A program made the position numbers and the translations under genes. A stretch of 64,000 nt of DNA from DASUFE01 sp036274675 (lineage in GTDB: Bacteria; Pseudomonadota; Gammaproteobacteria; HTCC5015): positions 17,472 through 81,471 of the forward strand of contig DASUFE010000115.1 of the NCBI GenBank assembly GCA_036274675.1, read 5' to 3'. The notes under the pieces were generated by a model. It did not search any database. It saw nothing but the letters and a program-made list of their open reading frames with translations, and was not told the DNA's origin. Positions 10,106 through 18,901 of this stretch are shown piece by piece (positions within the stretch are counted from its first letter, which is position 1; every line of letters begins with the position of its first letter).

Positions 10106-10516
10106 ATAGTCACCCAAATTAAAAGCTTTGCCTTGTCATCATATGGGCCAACCCGTAGAAAAAATCAAGACTCAACTAAAAATCGACTGCCTAGGTTTTG
10201 GAAATGGTTATCTCCTGAACTTCTGCGGCATTCACGGGCTGTCCGTGATCTCCTAGGGCTTGTTTGGATTCAGCGACGACTTTTTACCCGCTGTTGCTCG
10301 AATAACTTGGGCCGGATCGAGCTTTATTGACTATTGGATTGGATGCAGCGCCCTTAGGTTTTGGTAAGGACTTGGATCATAACATAGGGCCAATTTACTG
10401 TAAAACCAGCCTAAATGTGGATTAAAGAAGTGGGGGCGATACAACCGTAAACACTCTTGCCAGGCGGCTCCCGCAGTGTAGTAGGGCGCAGGAGCCGTCA
10501 GGAATTCAGGCATGGC
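10106..10516. other. Intergenic gap, no gene seen
   Basis: About 410 bp between the TonB-domain gene and the TonB2-type operon. Short open frames on both strands lack coding-like composition or a Shine-Dalgarno. An imperfect stem (GGCTCC/GGAGCC around 10460-10500) lies after the operon stop but has no T tract, so I do not call it a terminator. Confidence 0.5.
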
Positions 10517-12097
10517 CTATTTGTGCTTGGGGGTTTTCTTGTGCGACTCGTTTCGCTTGTGAGACTCGCTGCCCTTATGGGCTTTATCCCCCCCCTTACG
10601 GTTCTCGCCGATGGTGTCGGCAAGGAGCAGCGCACTCTGCTCGTCAAGGATCTGCATGATGCCGCGCGATAAGGCGACCAAACCCGAGTTAATGAACAGG
10701 AGCGGAATCGCGATACCAAGGCCGAGCACTGTGGCGATCATGGCTTGCCCGATACCATGGGCCATAAACCGGGGATCGCTGGTCCCGGATGCCACGATCG
10801 AATGGAACGTAATAATCATGCCGATTACGGTACCGATCAGACCGAGCAGCGGGCCTGCAGATACGGCCAGTCGGAGAAACGACTGGAAGCGTTCCAACTG
10901 CGGGACTTCGCGCAGTACGGCTTCCGATAATCTAAGTTCCGCGAGTTCAGCACTTTCCGGGGCTCGCCGGGCTTCGCCGTGGCCTCCCCTGAACGCCAGC
11001 AGGAGACGTCCGAGCGGGTTGTCGTCTTGCGGTTTCGACAGTTTCTCAAGCTGCGAGTGTACAGCAGAGCGCGTCTTGACCAGGTAGCCATACTGGTAGA
11101 GCGCAAGCAAGACACCGAGGATGCCGACCGCAATAATCACATAGCCAATGACTTCACCACGCGCAATACGCTGCAGCCAGTTCGGCCGCTGCAAGTACAG
11201 GCCAAGCAAGGCGCCGCTTGTTGGATCGACCACGGCCTTGGTGTAACCGGCGTCGGGCGGCGTATTTACGAGATTGTCGGCGATGTCGCGGAAACGGGCA
11301 GCCAGATGGCCATCGAGCTCGGTAAGTTTCGTCGCGCTCGGCAGGTAGCCCAGATATTCGTCACCGCTGATCGCGGTAAAAGAACCGATACGCACCACCT
11401 CCTCCGTAACCGATTGATTATCTTCAATCTGACGGACTTCGGCCTGATAGCGGACAACTTCGCCAGCCATGGTTATTTCACGCAGCAACTCGAACCACAA
11501 CCGCTCAAGTTCCCGGGTCGATGGCAGAGTTTTCTCGGCGGTGATCCGCACCATGAATTCGGCACGCTCCTCCTGACCTGGCGGCGGTTTGAGCTGAGTC
11601 GAGATCAAGGATTCCCGCAGCGCACGAGCCGCGTCGCCGGCAGTCTGCCGGGTGACGCCGAAAAGCTCGCCAAGGTTTCCCTGTTGCTGCTTCAACAAAT
11701 CGGTAAGTTCTGCCAGCTTCTTATCGTTCACTTCCCATTGGCGGTCAAGTTCCTTGCTGATGGCATCGGCGTAGTCGCGACGGGCGATCATGCGCCGCGT
11801 CTGCTCCTGCTGCTTGGCCAGTCTTTCCTGCGCTTCCGCTTCCTTCTGCTGCATGAGCTTCGCTTCGCGCGTGCGCAATGCCTGAATCTGCTGCTGCAGC
11901 TGCTGGAAAACCTGCTGCGGATTGGCGGCAGCAGCCTGCGCGGCCTTTTTGTCACCCTTACCGCTCGATGCTTTATCTCCCTGCGCCAACACGCCGCAAG
12001 GTGCAATCAGCACAGCCGCAGCCAGCCCCGTGCACAGCGCGAGTCGCAGGCGTTCCAGCCGGGAACGAACGCCGATCCTGATTCGCGTACCCGTCAT
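10517..12097 (-). CDS. Second TtpC-like MotA/TolQ/ExbB proton-channel protein
   Basis: A 526-residue inner-membrane protein: signal peptide (to about LAQG, residue ~39), Gln/Lys/Glu-rich coiled coil (~45-130), periplasmic domain, one transmembrane helix near 305, and a C-terminal MotA/TolQ/ExbB channel domain (AGPLLGLIGTVIGMIITF, then GIGQAMIATVLGLGIAIP). This matches the TtpC component of Vibrio-type TonB2 systems. ATG 12097 overlaps the DUF3450 stop as ATGA, giving translational coupling. It is a paralogue of the protein at 16077-17510; the blocks DDNPLGR and SEAVLREVP are shared. The C-terminus ends in an unusual Lys/His/Ser tail of about 25 residues. It is the last gene of the operon. Confidence 0.88.
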   Translation of the reverse strand: MTGTRIRIGVRSRLERLRLALCTGLAAAVLIAPCGVLAQGDKASSGKGDKKAAQAAAANPQQVFQQLQQQIQALRTREAKLMQQKEAEAQERLAKQQEQTRRMIARRDYADAISKELDRQWEVNDKKLAELTDLLKQQQGNLGELFGVTRQTAGDAARALRESLISTQLKPPPGQEERAEFMVRITAEKTLPSTRELERLWFELLREITMAGEVVRYQAEVRQIEDNQSVTEEVVRIGSFTAISGDEYLGYLPSATKLTELDGHLAARFRDIADNLVNTPPDAGYTKAVVDPTSGALLGLYLQRPNWLQRIARGEVIGYVIIAVGILGVLLALYQYGYLVKTRSAVHSQLEKLSKPQDDNPLGRLLLAFRGGHGEARRAPESAELAELRLSEAVLREVPQLERFQSFLRLAVSAGPLLGLIGTVIGMIITFHSIVASGTSDPRFMAHGIGQAMIATVLGLGIAIPLLFINSGLVALSRGIMQILDEQSALLLADTIGENRKGGDKAHKGSESHKRNESHKKTPKHK

Positions 12098-12762
12098 GAG
12101 CGGCTCTCCGGTGCGGGCACCGGCAGGACAAGGAGGTCCGGGGCAAGCGTTTCCTGAGCCATGCGGATGGCTTCCTCGATAGCGCGGGCGTAGTCGGAAT
12201 CTACAACCCAGGATTTCGTGTTGCGATCCCAATAGCCGGTCTCGTCTCCGTCGGTCGTACGGTACATTAACGAAACCCGGCCAAGGTGAAGAAACTGGAC
12301 ATCGCGGCCATTAAGCTGGCCGGGATAGTTCTGCATGGTCCGGCCGTACTCGACCTCGATCATGTATGCCTCCAGTAACCGCCGGAATTTCTCCGCCGGC
12401 TCACCCTCCTTCTGCATCTGCTCCCGCAACGCAGCAATGCGCTCGTTGCGTTCCTTTTGCATGAACGGCAGATCGCTTGCAACAAATTTCTCTAGCTCAG
12501 CGAACATCTTTTGCACCAGCGACTGCACCTTATCCGCCGTGTTTTGCAGCCCTGCTATCTGCCGCGTGAGCGACTGGATGTCGCGCTGCTGGGATTGGAG
12601 CAACTGCTCAAGATGCACGTTGTACTGGCTGTACTGATCGACCTGGGCCATGACTTTCGCGTATTCGTTGCCAGAATCCTGCGCAGCGGCTGCTCCGCTG
12701 ACGAGTATCGCAGCAAAGGCCAAAGCAACTCCGCCGGACCTGTACCAACTTTTGATGTTCAT
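12094..12762 (-). CDS. Second DUF3450 coiled-coil protein
   Basis: Periplasmic protein of 222 residues with a signal peptide ending near SGAAAAQ, then a long coiled coil (QYSQYNVHLEQLLQSQQRDI and onward) and a C-terminal domain containing VEYGRTMQNYPG and GRVSLMYRTTDG. DUF3450 proteins accompany TtpC in TonB2-type operons. ATG 12762 gives a compact signal peptide; a GTG at 12798 is the alternative. It is the second DUF3450 gene here (first at 17507-18340) and overlaps its TtpC-like partner by 4 bp, so this pair mirrors the pair that opens the operon. Confidence 0.86.
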   Translation of the reverse strand: MNIKSWYRSGGVALAFAAILVSGAAAAQDSGNEYAKVMAQVDQYSQYNVHLEQLLQSQQRDIQSLTRQIAGLQNTADKVQSLVQKMFAELEKFVASDLPFMQKERNERIAALREQMQKEGEPAEKFRRLLEAYMIEVEYGRTMQNYPGQLNGRDVQFLHLGRVSLMYRTTDGDETGYWDRNTKSWVVDSDYARAIEEAIRMAQETLAPDLLVLPVPAPESRS

Positions 12763-12806
12763 AATCTGAAAAATCCTGTCACTCACAATTTTGCCCACCG
12801 ACCGCC

Positions 12807-14063
12807 TTAATTTCGCTGCCTGTACCGAATCAGTTTGACGTAGTCACTCGCCATGTCGCCAAACTTCTCGGAGCGCGTGGCGCGCTGGAAATATTTAAGC
12901 GCGTCGTCCAGCCGGTTCAGATTGAACAGCGCAATACCGGCCAAGAGATTTGCCTGGCCGGCGTCTTTAAGTTCGCCCTTCTTCAAGGCCGCCTGCAGGG
13001 CATCGACGGCCTGCGGCCACTGCTTGAGCTGTATCTGCACCTGGCCCAGGCGCATGAACAGCTCGCCGTTCTTGGACAGCTCCGCGGCACGGGTCAGCGG
13101 TGGAATGGCCATATCGTAATCGCGTGTCTGAATCCAGGCGTCAGCAAGCTTCTCGTAATTTTTGGAATTCGCTTCGACGTTTTTGTTTTCTATCGCCTGC
13201 TCCAGCACCCGCGCAGCCCGAAAGGGAATGTCGTTGAAACGCAGCATGCCGAACAGGCGTTCGTATTCCGAAGAGTCCTTGAAATAACCGGCGTTGTACG
13301 CGATCTGGATCGCGGCCAGTGCCTTGGCATATTCTTCCCGCTGTTGATAGAGCGAAGCGAGGCGCAGCCAATGGTCCTTCTTCTGGGGTTGCATAGCGGT
13401 AAGCCTCTCCAGCAAGGGCAGCGCAGCATTGTAGTTTTCGCGCTGGAGATAAAGCCCGAGCAGCAACTCGATCCAACCCGCCTGCGGATTTTCACTCAAC
13501 TCAACCGCCTTTTTCGCAGGCTCGAAGGCGGCATTGAGATCGTTCTTCTGGTAGTAGGCAACAGCCAGCAGGTAGTAAGCCGCTGAGTTCGGTGCCGGCG
13601 TGGCCTTGAACCATTCCTTTAGTGTCGCTATGCCCTGGTCATAGTTTTCACCCATGATGAAGAGCTGCGCGATCTGATACTTGGCATTCAAGATCTCGGA
13701 TTCGCTGAAGCCGCCGGAGTCGATCGCTTTCTGCAGGTGTTGCCTGGCAGAGGGATAATTGCCCGCCGTGTACTCAATGCTGGAGCGGACCTGTTCCAGG
13801 CGACTGATTTCATATGGGCTGAGACCCTCGGTGGAGATGTCGGCGAGCAGTGCTCTGGCACCCGCGGCGTCATCTTTGTTCAGAAGCTCGATTGCCTTGC
13901 TCAACGCCTTGCCGAACCGCTCACTGACAGTCGCACTCGCGGGACGACGACCTTCTTCCTTGGGTTTGTCCTGGGCGAACGCGGCGGAGGGCGCAGCCAA
14001 CGCAAGCACGACCAACGCCTCTGCAGCAAACGAAATCAAATACTTAGTAGTGCGTAGCCGCAT
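12807..14063 (-). CDS. Periplasmic tetratricopeptide-repeat protein of the TonB2-type operon
   Basis: This protein (418 residues) has a signal peptide ending near AAFAQ (residue ~31). The rest is helical repeats of the TPR type, with motifs such as AYYLLAVAYYQKNDLNAAFE and GIALFNLNRLDDALKYF. TPR proteins are encoded next to tonB in Vibrio TonB2 clusters and are thought to act in the periplasmic part of the complex. It begins 3 bp after the tonB stop and is followed by the second DUF3450 gene, so it sits mid-operon. Confidence 0.86.
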   Translation of the reverse strand: MRLRTTKYLISFAAEALVVLALAAPSAAFAQDKPKEEGRRPASATVSERFGKALSKAIELLNKDDAAGARALLADISTEGLSPYEISRLEQVRSSIEYTAGNYPSARQHLQKAIDSGGFSESEILNAKYQIAQLFIMGENYDQGIATLKEWFKATPAPNSAAYYLLAVAYYQKNDLNAAFEPAKKAVELSENPQAGWIELLLGLYLQRENYNAALPLLERLTAMQPQKKDHWLRLASLYQQREEYAKALAAIQIAYNAGYFKDSSEYERLFGMLRFNDIPFRAARVLEQAIENKNVEANSKNYEKLADAWIQTRDYDMAIPPLTRAAELSKNGELFMRLGQVQIQLKQWPQAVDALQAALKKGELKDAGQANLLAGIALFNLNRLDDALKYFQRATRSEKFGDMASDYVKLIRYRQRN

Positions 14064-14066
14064 CGC

Positions 14067-14696
14067 CTATTTCTCTTTTTGTTTTTCGGATTGATCCATT
14101 TCAAAACGAATAGTCGTTCGCACACCAACGCGCTCGACAGCGACACCGTCTTCGATCTTCGGGTTATAGCGCCAGCGCAGGATCGAGCGGATGGCCGCCT
14201 CGTCGAAGAGCCCAGGCGGCTGGGCAGCGACCACCTTTGCGTCGGTGACGGAGCCCGTCGCTGTGATCGTAAACTGTACGAGCACCGAGCCTTCAATACC
14301 CTTCTGCGCTGCGCGCCGCGGGTATTCAGGCGGGATGCGCACCAGCGGTATTACATCGGTATCGGCGCCGAGTTTCATGTTCAAACCCATATCGAAATTC
14401 ACCGAGAGCGGTGAGAGACTGGTATCGATGCTCGCCATCGTGGGCGATATACGCGGCACCTGCGGTGCCGGCGGGGGTTCGCGTTCGACCTTTTTGTCGC
14501 GCTTACTCGCGACATCTGTGTCGTGACGCAGGCGACTGAACTCGATTCGAGTCGCCTGGATCCCTTCATCCACGTTGATGGGCTGGCCGACCAGCGACCA
14601 CAGCACCCAAAACACACCGGTGGTCAGCGCCGCACCGAGTAATAACGTCGACGATAACCGCATCATCATCGTCGATGGCAACCGCAACATCATCAT
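14067..14696 (-). CDS. tonB: TonB energy transducer (TonB2 type)
   Basis: TonB carries inner-membrane proton-motive energy to outer-membrane receptors. The protein is short (209 residues): an N-terminal transmembrane anchor (TLLLGAALTTGVFWVLWSLV, ~17-36), a brief Pro-rich stretch (REPPPAPQVPRI), and a C-terminal TonB domain with YPRRAAQKGIEGSVLVQF and a final beta strand. Small size and short spacer match TonB2-type proteins. The start is supported by AGGAG 9 bp upstream. It follows the second exbD by 18 bp and precedes the TPR gene by 3 bp. Confidence 0.93.
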   Translation of the reverse strand: MMMLRLPSTMMMRLSSTLLLGAALTTGVFWVLWSLVGQPINVDEGIQATRIEFSRLRHDTDVASKRDKKVEREPPPAPQVPRISPTMASIDTSLSPLSVNFDMGLNMKLGADTDVIPLVRIPPEYPRRAAQKGIEGSVLVQFTITATGSVTDAKVVAAQPPGLFDEAAIRSILRWRYNPKIEDGVAVERVGVRTTIRFEMDQSEKQKEK

Positions 14697-14714
14697 GATC
14701 GAATTCTCCTGGCC

Positions 14715-15122
14715 TCAACCGCCCGGCTCGGCGGCGATGGACATTTCTGAAATCCCGCCCGCCTTCACCTCATCCATTACTTTGGCCACCACGCCGGCGT
14801 CGGAGTCCTGGTCGGCAATGATAACCACCGTATCGTCCGGGCGTTCGATGTGCAGGCGCTCGATCAGCGCCCTGAGTTCCCGCTGCTCGATACGTTCACC
14901 GCCCATCCAGATGTCGTTATTTTCGCGGATCGCAATCAACAGGTTTCCGGTGTCGCGGTGTTCCGCGGTCACCGCCTCCGGTTTGATTACCTTCACCCCG
15001 GTCTCCTTGATAAAGGAGGTGATGATGATAAAGAAAATCAGCAGATTGATGGTGAAGTCCAACATCGGAGCAAGGTCGATGCCGGTTTCCTCACTTTCCG
15101 GTGCATGATGGCGTATTTGCAT
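14715..15122 (-). CDS. exbD: ExbD biopolymer transport protein (second copy)
   Basis: ExbD/TolR-type stator subunit (135 residues): short cytoplasmic N-terminus, one transmembrane helix (LAPMLDFTINLLIFFIIITS) with the essential membrane Asp at residue 22, and a periplasmic domain. It works with ExbB to use the proton gradient. It lies 19 bp after the first exbD. Both copies keep the membrane Asp, so neither is obviously inactive; they may form mixed dimers. Confidence 0.92.
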   Translation of the reverse strand: MQIRHHAPESEETGIDLAPMLDFTINLLIFFIIITSFIKETGVKVIKPEAVTAEHRDTGNLLIAIRENNDIWMGGERIEQRELRALIERLHIERPDDTVVIIADQDSDAGVVAKVMDEVKAGGISEMSIAAEPGG

Positions 15123-15141
15123 GCGTCAACGTCCTCGCGGC

Positions 15142-15555
15142 CTACTGCGTAGTGGTAAAAGTAATGTCGTAGATTCCGCCCAGATGGACCTGGTCGACGA
15201 CTTTGACTACGACGCCATTGGGCGCCCCTTCCTGAGCAATGATGAGGACGCCCGAGTCGGATTTCGCGGCGCTCAGCCGCTCGACATTGGGACGTACCGC
15301 CCGGGGATCAATTACACGGTTATCCATCCAGATCGACCCGTCGTTCAAAATCTGGATCCGGATACTCTCGACCTCATTTTTTTTCTCCGGCTGATCGACA
15401 TCGGTCGGGCGATTAACAATGAGGCTGGATTCCTTCACGAACACGGCGGTGATAATGAAAAAAATCAGCAAATTGATGACGAAATCGAGCATCGGCGCAA
15501 GGTCGATACCGTGCGATTCCGTATGCGCATTTTGGGAGTGACGTTTGATCCGCAT
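15142..15555 (-). CDS. exbD: ExbD biopolymer transport protein (first copy)
   Basis: ExbD-type protein of 137 residues with an N-terminal basic tail, one membrane helix (PMLDFVINLLIFFIITAVFV), the proton-carrying Asp at residue 24 and a periplasmic domain ending in beta strands. It starts 7 bp after exbB. The two ExbDs differ clearly in the periplasmic half (for example WMDNRVIDPRAVR here against WMGGERIEQRELR), so this is an old duplication, not a recent one. Confidence 0.92.
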   Translation of the reverse strand: MRIKRHSQNAHTESHGIDLAPMLDFVINLLIFFIITAVFVKESSLIVNRPTDVDQPEKKNEVESIRIQILNDGSIWMDNRVIDPRAVRPNVERLSAAKSDSGVLIIAQEGAPNGVVVKVVDQVHLGGIYDITFTTTQ

Positions 15556-15562
15556 AAATCAA

Positions 15563-16084
15563 TTAGAAGCTAAATTCGTCCGCCAGCAGTTCGGTCTCGC
15601 GAACCGCCCGGGTACGAAAGTAATGGACGGGCCAGAGACCGGTAATGCTCACCGCAAGGCCGGTCATGGTACAAATCATGGCTTCGGACACGCCGCTCGC
15701 CATACTCCGCGCATCAGCGCTGCCACGCAGGGCCATCGAGTCGAACACCCCGAGCATACCGCTGACTGTGCCGATCAGCCCCAGGAGCGGCGACATCGGC
15801 ACCAGCACCTGCATAACCGGAAAACCGGCAGTCATTGAAACGTTGAGGCGCGAGATCATGGCCTGACGGATCTGGCGCGCCATCCAAGACGTATGATCGG
15901 TGCGCGCGCGCCAAGCTTGCTTGGCCTCAGCCGCTTGTCCAGGCAGTATTTTCTGGAAATACCAGTACCGTTCGAAGATCAGCGCCCACATCAGGATACC
16001 GGCCGCGAAGATCAACATAACGAACGGCCCCCCGTCATTCACCAGATGGGCGACGCCGCGGATAAAGGGAATCTGCTCAAGCAT
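15563..16084 (-). CDS. exbB: ExbB proton-channel protein
   Basis: MotA/TolQ/ExbB protein of 173 residues, the compact form found in TonB2 systems. Three membrane segments are visible (FVMLIFAAGILMWALIFERY; LVPMSPLLGLIGTVSGMLGV; AMICTMTGLAVSITGLWPVH). It forms the inner-membrane channel with ExbD. It overlaps the end of the TtpC-like gene by 8 bp, and exbD follows after 7 bp, so it is tightly coupled. Confidence 0.93.
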   Translation of the reverse strand: MLEQIPFIRGVAHLVNDGGPFVMLIFAAGILMWALIFERYWYFQKILPGQAAEAKQAWRARTDHTSWMARQIRQAMISRLNVSMTAGFPVMQVLVPMSPLLGLIGTVSGMLGVFDSMALRGSADARSMASGVSEAMICTMTGLAVSITGLWPVHYFRTRAVRETELLADEFSF

Positions 16085-17510
16085 TGCGCCGCTTCTCGAT
16101 GCTTTCGGCCAGCATGCCGGCGCTCTGCTCGTCGAGGATCTGCACCACCGACCGGGACAAACCGCTCAGCAGCGCGTTCGCGAACAGGAGCGGAATGGCG
16201 ATGCCCAGACCCAGCACGGTGGCGATCATTGCCTGCCCGATACCAGTTGCCATCAGTCGCGGGTCACCTGACCCGGACTCGGTGATACTCTGGAAGGTGA
16301 AAATCATACCGACCACGGTACCGATCAGACCGAGCAACGGACCGGCGGCGACCGCCACGCGCAGGAAGTGCTGGAAGCGTTCGAGCGTCGGCACTTCGCG
16401 CAATACGGCCTCGGAAATCCTGAGCTCAGCGACATCGGCATCTTCTTCAATGCGGTTTGGGTCGCCACGGAAAGCCAGGAGCACTCGTCCAAGCGGGTTG
16501 TCATCCCTCGGCTCGTCGAGGTTATCGAGCTGCTGCTTGACTGCGGTTCGGACCTGGATCAGATGCAGCAGCTGGTACACAAACAGGAAAGCTCCGGCAA
16601 GGCCGACCAGGATGATGATATAGCCGATTTCCTGGCCGAGGTGGATACGTTCTATCCAGGTCGGGCGTTCAATATAGAGAGCCTGTAACACACCGCGGGT
16701 GTAATCGATGACCGCCGGGACATATTCCTCGCTGGCATCGTAGAAATCCTCGGCAATGTCCATAAATTCATCGGGCAGCTGCCGCGGCAGCACTGTCAGC
16801 GAGCCGAGATCAGGCATGTAGCTGAGGAACTGCTCGTCCGACAACGCAACAAACGGCCCGATACGGACGACATCAACCGACTCGGCCATGCCATCCGGCT
16901 GTACAACCTCGGCCTGATAGCGCAGCACTTCGCCTTGAGCGGTCATTTCACGGTGTATTTCGAACCACAGCTGCTCCAGTTCTTCCGGGGTAGGCGTCTG
17001 ACGACCGTCCGCGAAATCCCGCAGAAACGCCACGCGATCGAGTTTGCCCTCGGTCGCCTTGAACTGCGAATTGATCAGTGACTGATGCAGGATGCCCGCA
17101 GCGTCCCCCGCAACCTGACGCGCCAGCCCGAACAGCTCGGCAAGACCGAGATCCTGCGCCTTCTCTGTCAGGTCGTGATGGAGCTCGTTGATTTTGATCT
17201 CGGTAGCGGCATAGGTGTCCGCCATCTTCGTCGACGCCGCACTGAGTTGGGCGAGTTTCTGCTGCGCATCTCGCAGCATCTGTTCCTGCTGGATCTTCGG
17301 GGCCGCGTTGAACTTGGCAGCGCGCTGCTTGTACAACTCGTTTTCACCCTGGTGAATCGAACGCACGCGCTCAAGCAGAGCTTCCTTCGAGCTCGCGGGG
17401 GCGGCGGCCGTATTGCCCGCCTGCTGTTGGCCGAAACCGGCCAGCGGCAATGCGCCGATCAGCGCGGAGGCTGCGAGTACAGCGAAAATTCTTGATTTGG
17501 ATGTGCTCAC
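16077..17510 (-). CDS. TtpC-like MotA/TolQ/ExbB family protein (first copy)
   Basis: This protein (477 residues) has a signal peptide ending near LAGFGQ (residue ~28), a coiled coil (~35-120), a periplasmic domain, a transmembrane helix near 295, and a C-terminal channel domain (AGPLLGLIGTVVGMIFTF; GIGQAMIATVLGLGIAIPLL). This is the TtpC architecture of Vibrio TonB2 systems, where TtpC is required alongside ExbB/ExbD/TonB2. It overlaps the preceding DUF3450 gene by 4 bp (ATGA) and the following exbB by 8 bp. It lacks the Lys/His tail of the second copy at 10517-12097. Confidence 0.9.
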   Translation of the reverse strand: MSTSKSRIFAVLAASALIGALPLAGFGQQQAGNTAAAPASSKEALLERVRSIHQGENELYKQRAAKFNAAPKIQQEQMLRDAQQKLAQLSAASTKMADTYAATEIKINELHHDLTEKAQDLGLAELFGLARQVAGDAAGILHQSLINSQFKATEGKLDRVAFLRDFADGRQTPTPEELEQLWFEIHREMTAQGEVLRYQAEVVQPDGMAESVDVVRIGPFVALSDEQFLSYMPDLGSLTVLPRQLPDEFMDIAEDFYDASEEYVPAVIDYTRGVLQALYIERPTWIERIHLGQEIGYIIILVGLAGAFLFVYQLLHLIQVRTAVKQQLDNLDEPRDDNPLGRVLLAFRGDPNRIEEDADVAELRISEAVLREVPTLERFQHFLRVAVAAGPLLGLIGTVVGMIFTFQSITESGSGDPRLMATGIGQAMIATVLGLGIAIPLLFANALLSGLSRSVVQILDEQSAGMLAESIEKRRNA

Positions 17511-18340
17511 GATTTGACCTCCACGGGAGCGGGTACTGGGGCGATCAACAATTCGGGCGCAACTTCCTTTTTGGCCACACGGATTGCCCGCTCGATGGTG
17601 TCCCCATAACTGTTATCGGCCACCCATTGCTTCTGGATCGCATCCCAGTAGCCGGACTCGTCGCCATCCAGCGTGCGGTACATCAGGGAAACCCGGCCGA
17701 GCCGGACAAACTGCACCGTGCGCGTCTGGTCGTCGGCGGTTAAAGTGCCCTCGTAAGTCTCGAGCGTGCGTCCGTACTCGAGCTCAATCTGGTACGCCTC
17801 CATAATAAGGCGGTATTTTTCGGAAATGGATACGTCGGCACGCGTCATCAGGTCTTTCAGATGATTAATGCGTGCGGTGCGCTGCTCAATCAGGAAAGGT
17901 ATGTCAAGCCCGACGAACTGGTCCAGTACCTGCACCATTTTCTGCATCAGCGGCAGGACTTCACGGCCGGTTGATTTGATGTCGAGCAGCTGCTGCTGGG
18001 TGGAAGCGATTTCCTCTTCCTGCGACTTCAACTGCGCCTTCAATTGCTCGTTATAGCGTTCATAGCTTTCGGCCTCAGCCATCGCCTGCGCGTACTGCGC
18101 GCCGGCATCAAGCGTCTGCTCGTGAATCTGGTCGATCCGCTTCTGCGATTGGGCGGCCTCCTTGTCGACCTGAGTCTGTGCCTGAAGCGTCTCCTGGAGC
18201 TGCGCGCTGGCTACGGCAGTCGCAAGCAGGGCGACAATCGTACCCACCGCAATGAGTGCGGGTCGCCAGCTGCCCGGTTCGCGAGGAGCGGCAGGGAATC
18301 GCGCGCTCGATTTACTGGTGTCGAAACGAAACAACCTCAT
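17507..18340 (-). CDS. DUF3450 coiled-coil protein, first gene of the TonB2-type operon
   Basis: This protein (277 residues) has a cytoplasmic N-terminus of about 25 residues, a hydrophobic segment (ALIAVGTIVALLATAVASAQ, ~29-48) acting as signal or anchor, then a long coiled coil rich in Gln, Glu and Lys, and a C-terminal domain with LEYGRTLETYEG and GRVSLMYRTLDGDE. The latter blocks are shared with the second DUF3450 protein. It opens the operon and is coupled to the TtpC-like gene by a 4-bp overlap. GGAG lies 11-12 bp upstream of the ATG. I saw no clear Fur box in the ~300 bp upstream. Confidence 0.88.
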   Translation of the reverse strand: MRLFRFDTSKSSARFPAAPREPGSWRPALIAVGTIVALLATAVASAQLQETLQAQTQVDKEAAQSQKRIDQIHEQTLDAGAQYAQAMAEAESYERYNEQLKAQLKSQEEEIASTQQQLLDIKSTGREVLPLMQKMVQVLDQFVGLDIPFLIEQRTARINHLKDLMTRADVSISEKYRLIMEAYQIELEYGRTLETYEGTLTADDQTRTVQFVRLGRVSLMYRTLDGDESGYWDAIQKQWVADNSYGDTIERAIRVAKKEVAPELLIAPVPAPVEVKS

Positions 18341-18901
18341 GACACATATGTCTCCAAGTTATATTGTTTTCCTCGCAGCCGTTTGAAACCGGCCGCTCTG
18401 GGACGATTACCTGACGTGCAAACTGGAAATCCATTCGTTTCCGCGGCGGGTGCCAAAGGAAAGCCACTCTTTGCGCTGTCCCATGCGACCTTATTTTGTC
18501 TAGCCGCCTCGTGCATCCCCCAACGGCGGCGGGAAGTATCGCATACTGTTTTCGATATGGCAAACTACGTCATACCTCCCTATTGCAGTTGCAAAGACCT
18601 GATAAATGCGGTCAACGGGCCTAATCTTAAGGCCTGCGGGAGTACTTGGCATATATCGAAATATCCGTAAGGAGTCCTTGATCAATTCCGGTCAGGCATC
18701 GGCGAGATGCCATTGAAATATTGACCGTGGCGGTGGGTTGATGATGCGTGCGGTTGCACCCAACTTGGGCGAGATATCCGGGAAACCCGGCTATTTTCAA
18801 GTCCTGTCCGCGCGCTTTTGCCCATCAGAGATATATGCAGGACATATATATAAGGATAGCCAGTTGCGACAGGCGGATTTCGCCATCCAAAGTCAAATGA
18901 A
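18341..18901. other. Intergenic gap upstream of the TonB2-type operon
   Basis: About 560 bp without a convincing gene. It must hold the promoter of the minus-strand operon, but I could not pick one with confidence. A 6-bp hairpin (GGCATC/GATGCC, 18693-18709) and TATATG/CATATA near 18832-18850 are visible, neither with a T tract. No Fur-like palindrome was seen. Confidence 0.5.

Noticed and set aside
18341..18700. Fur-box regulation of the TonB2-type operon
   Set aside because: Expected from related systems, but I could not find a GATAATGATAATCATTATC-like palindrome upstream of the first gene.
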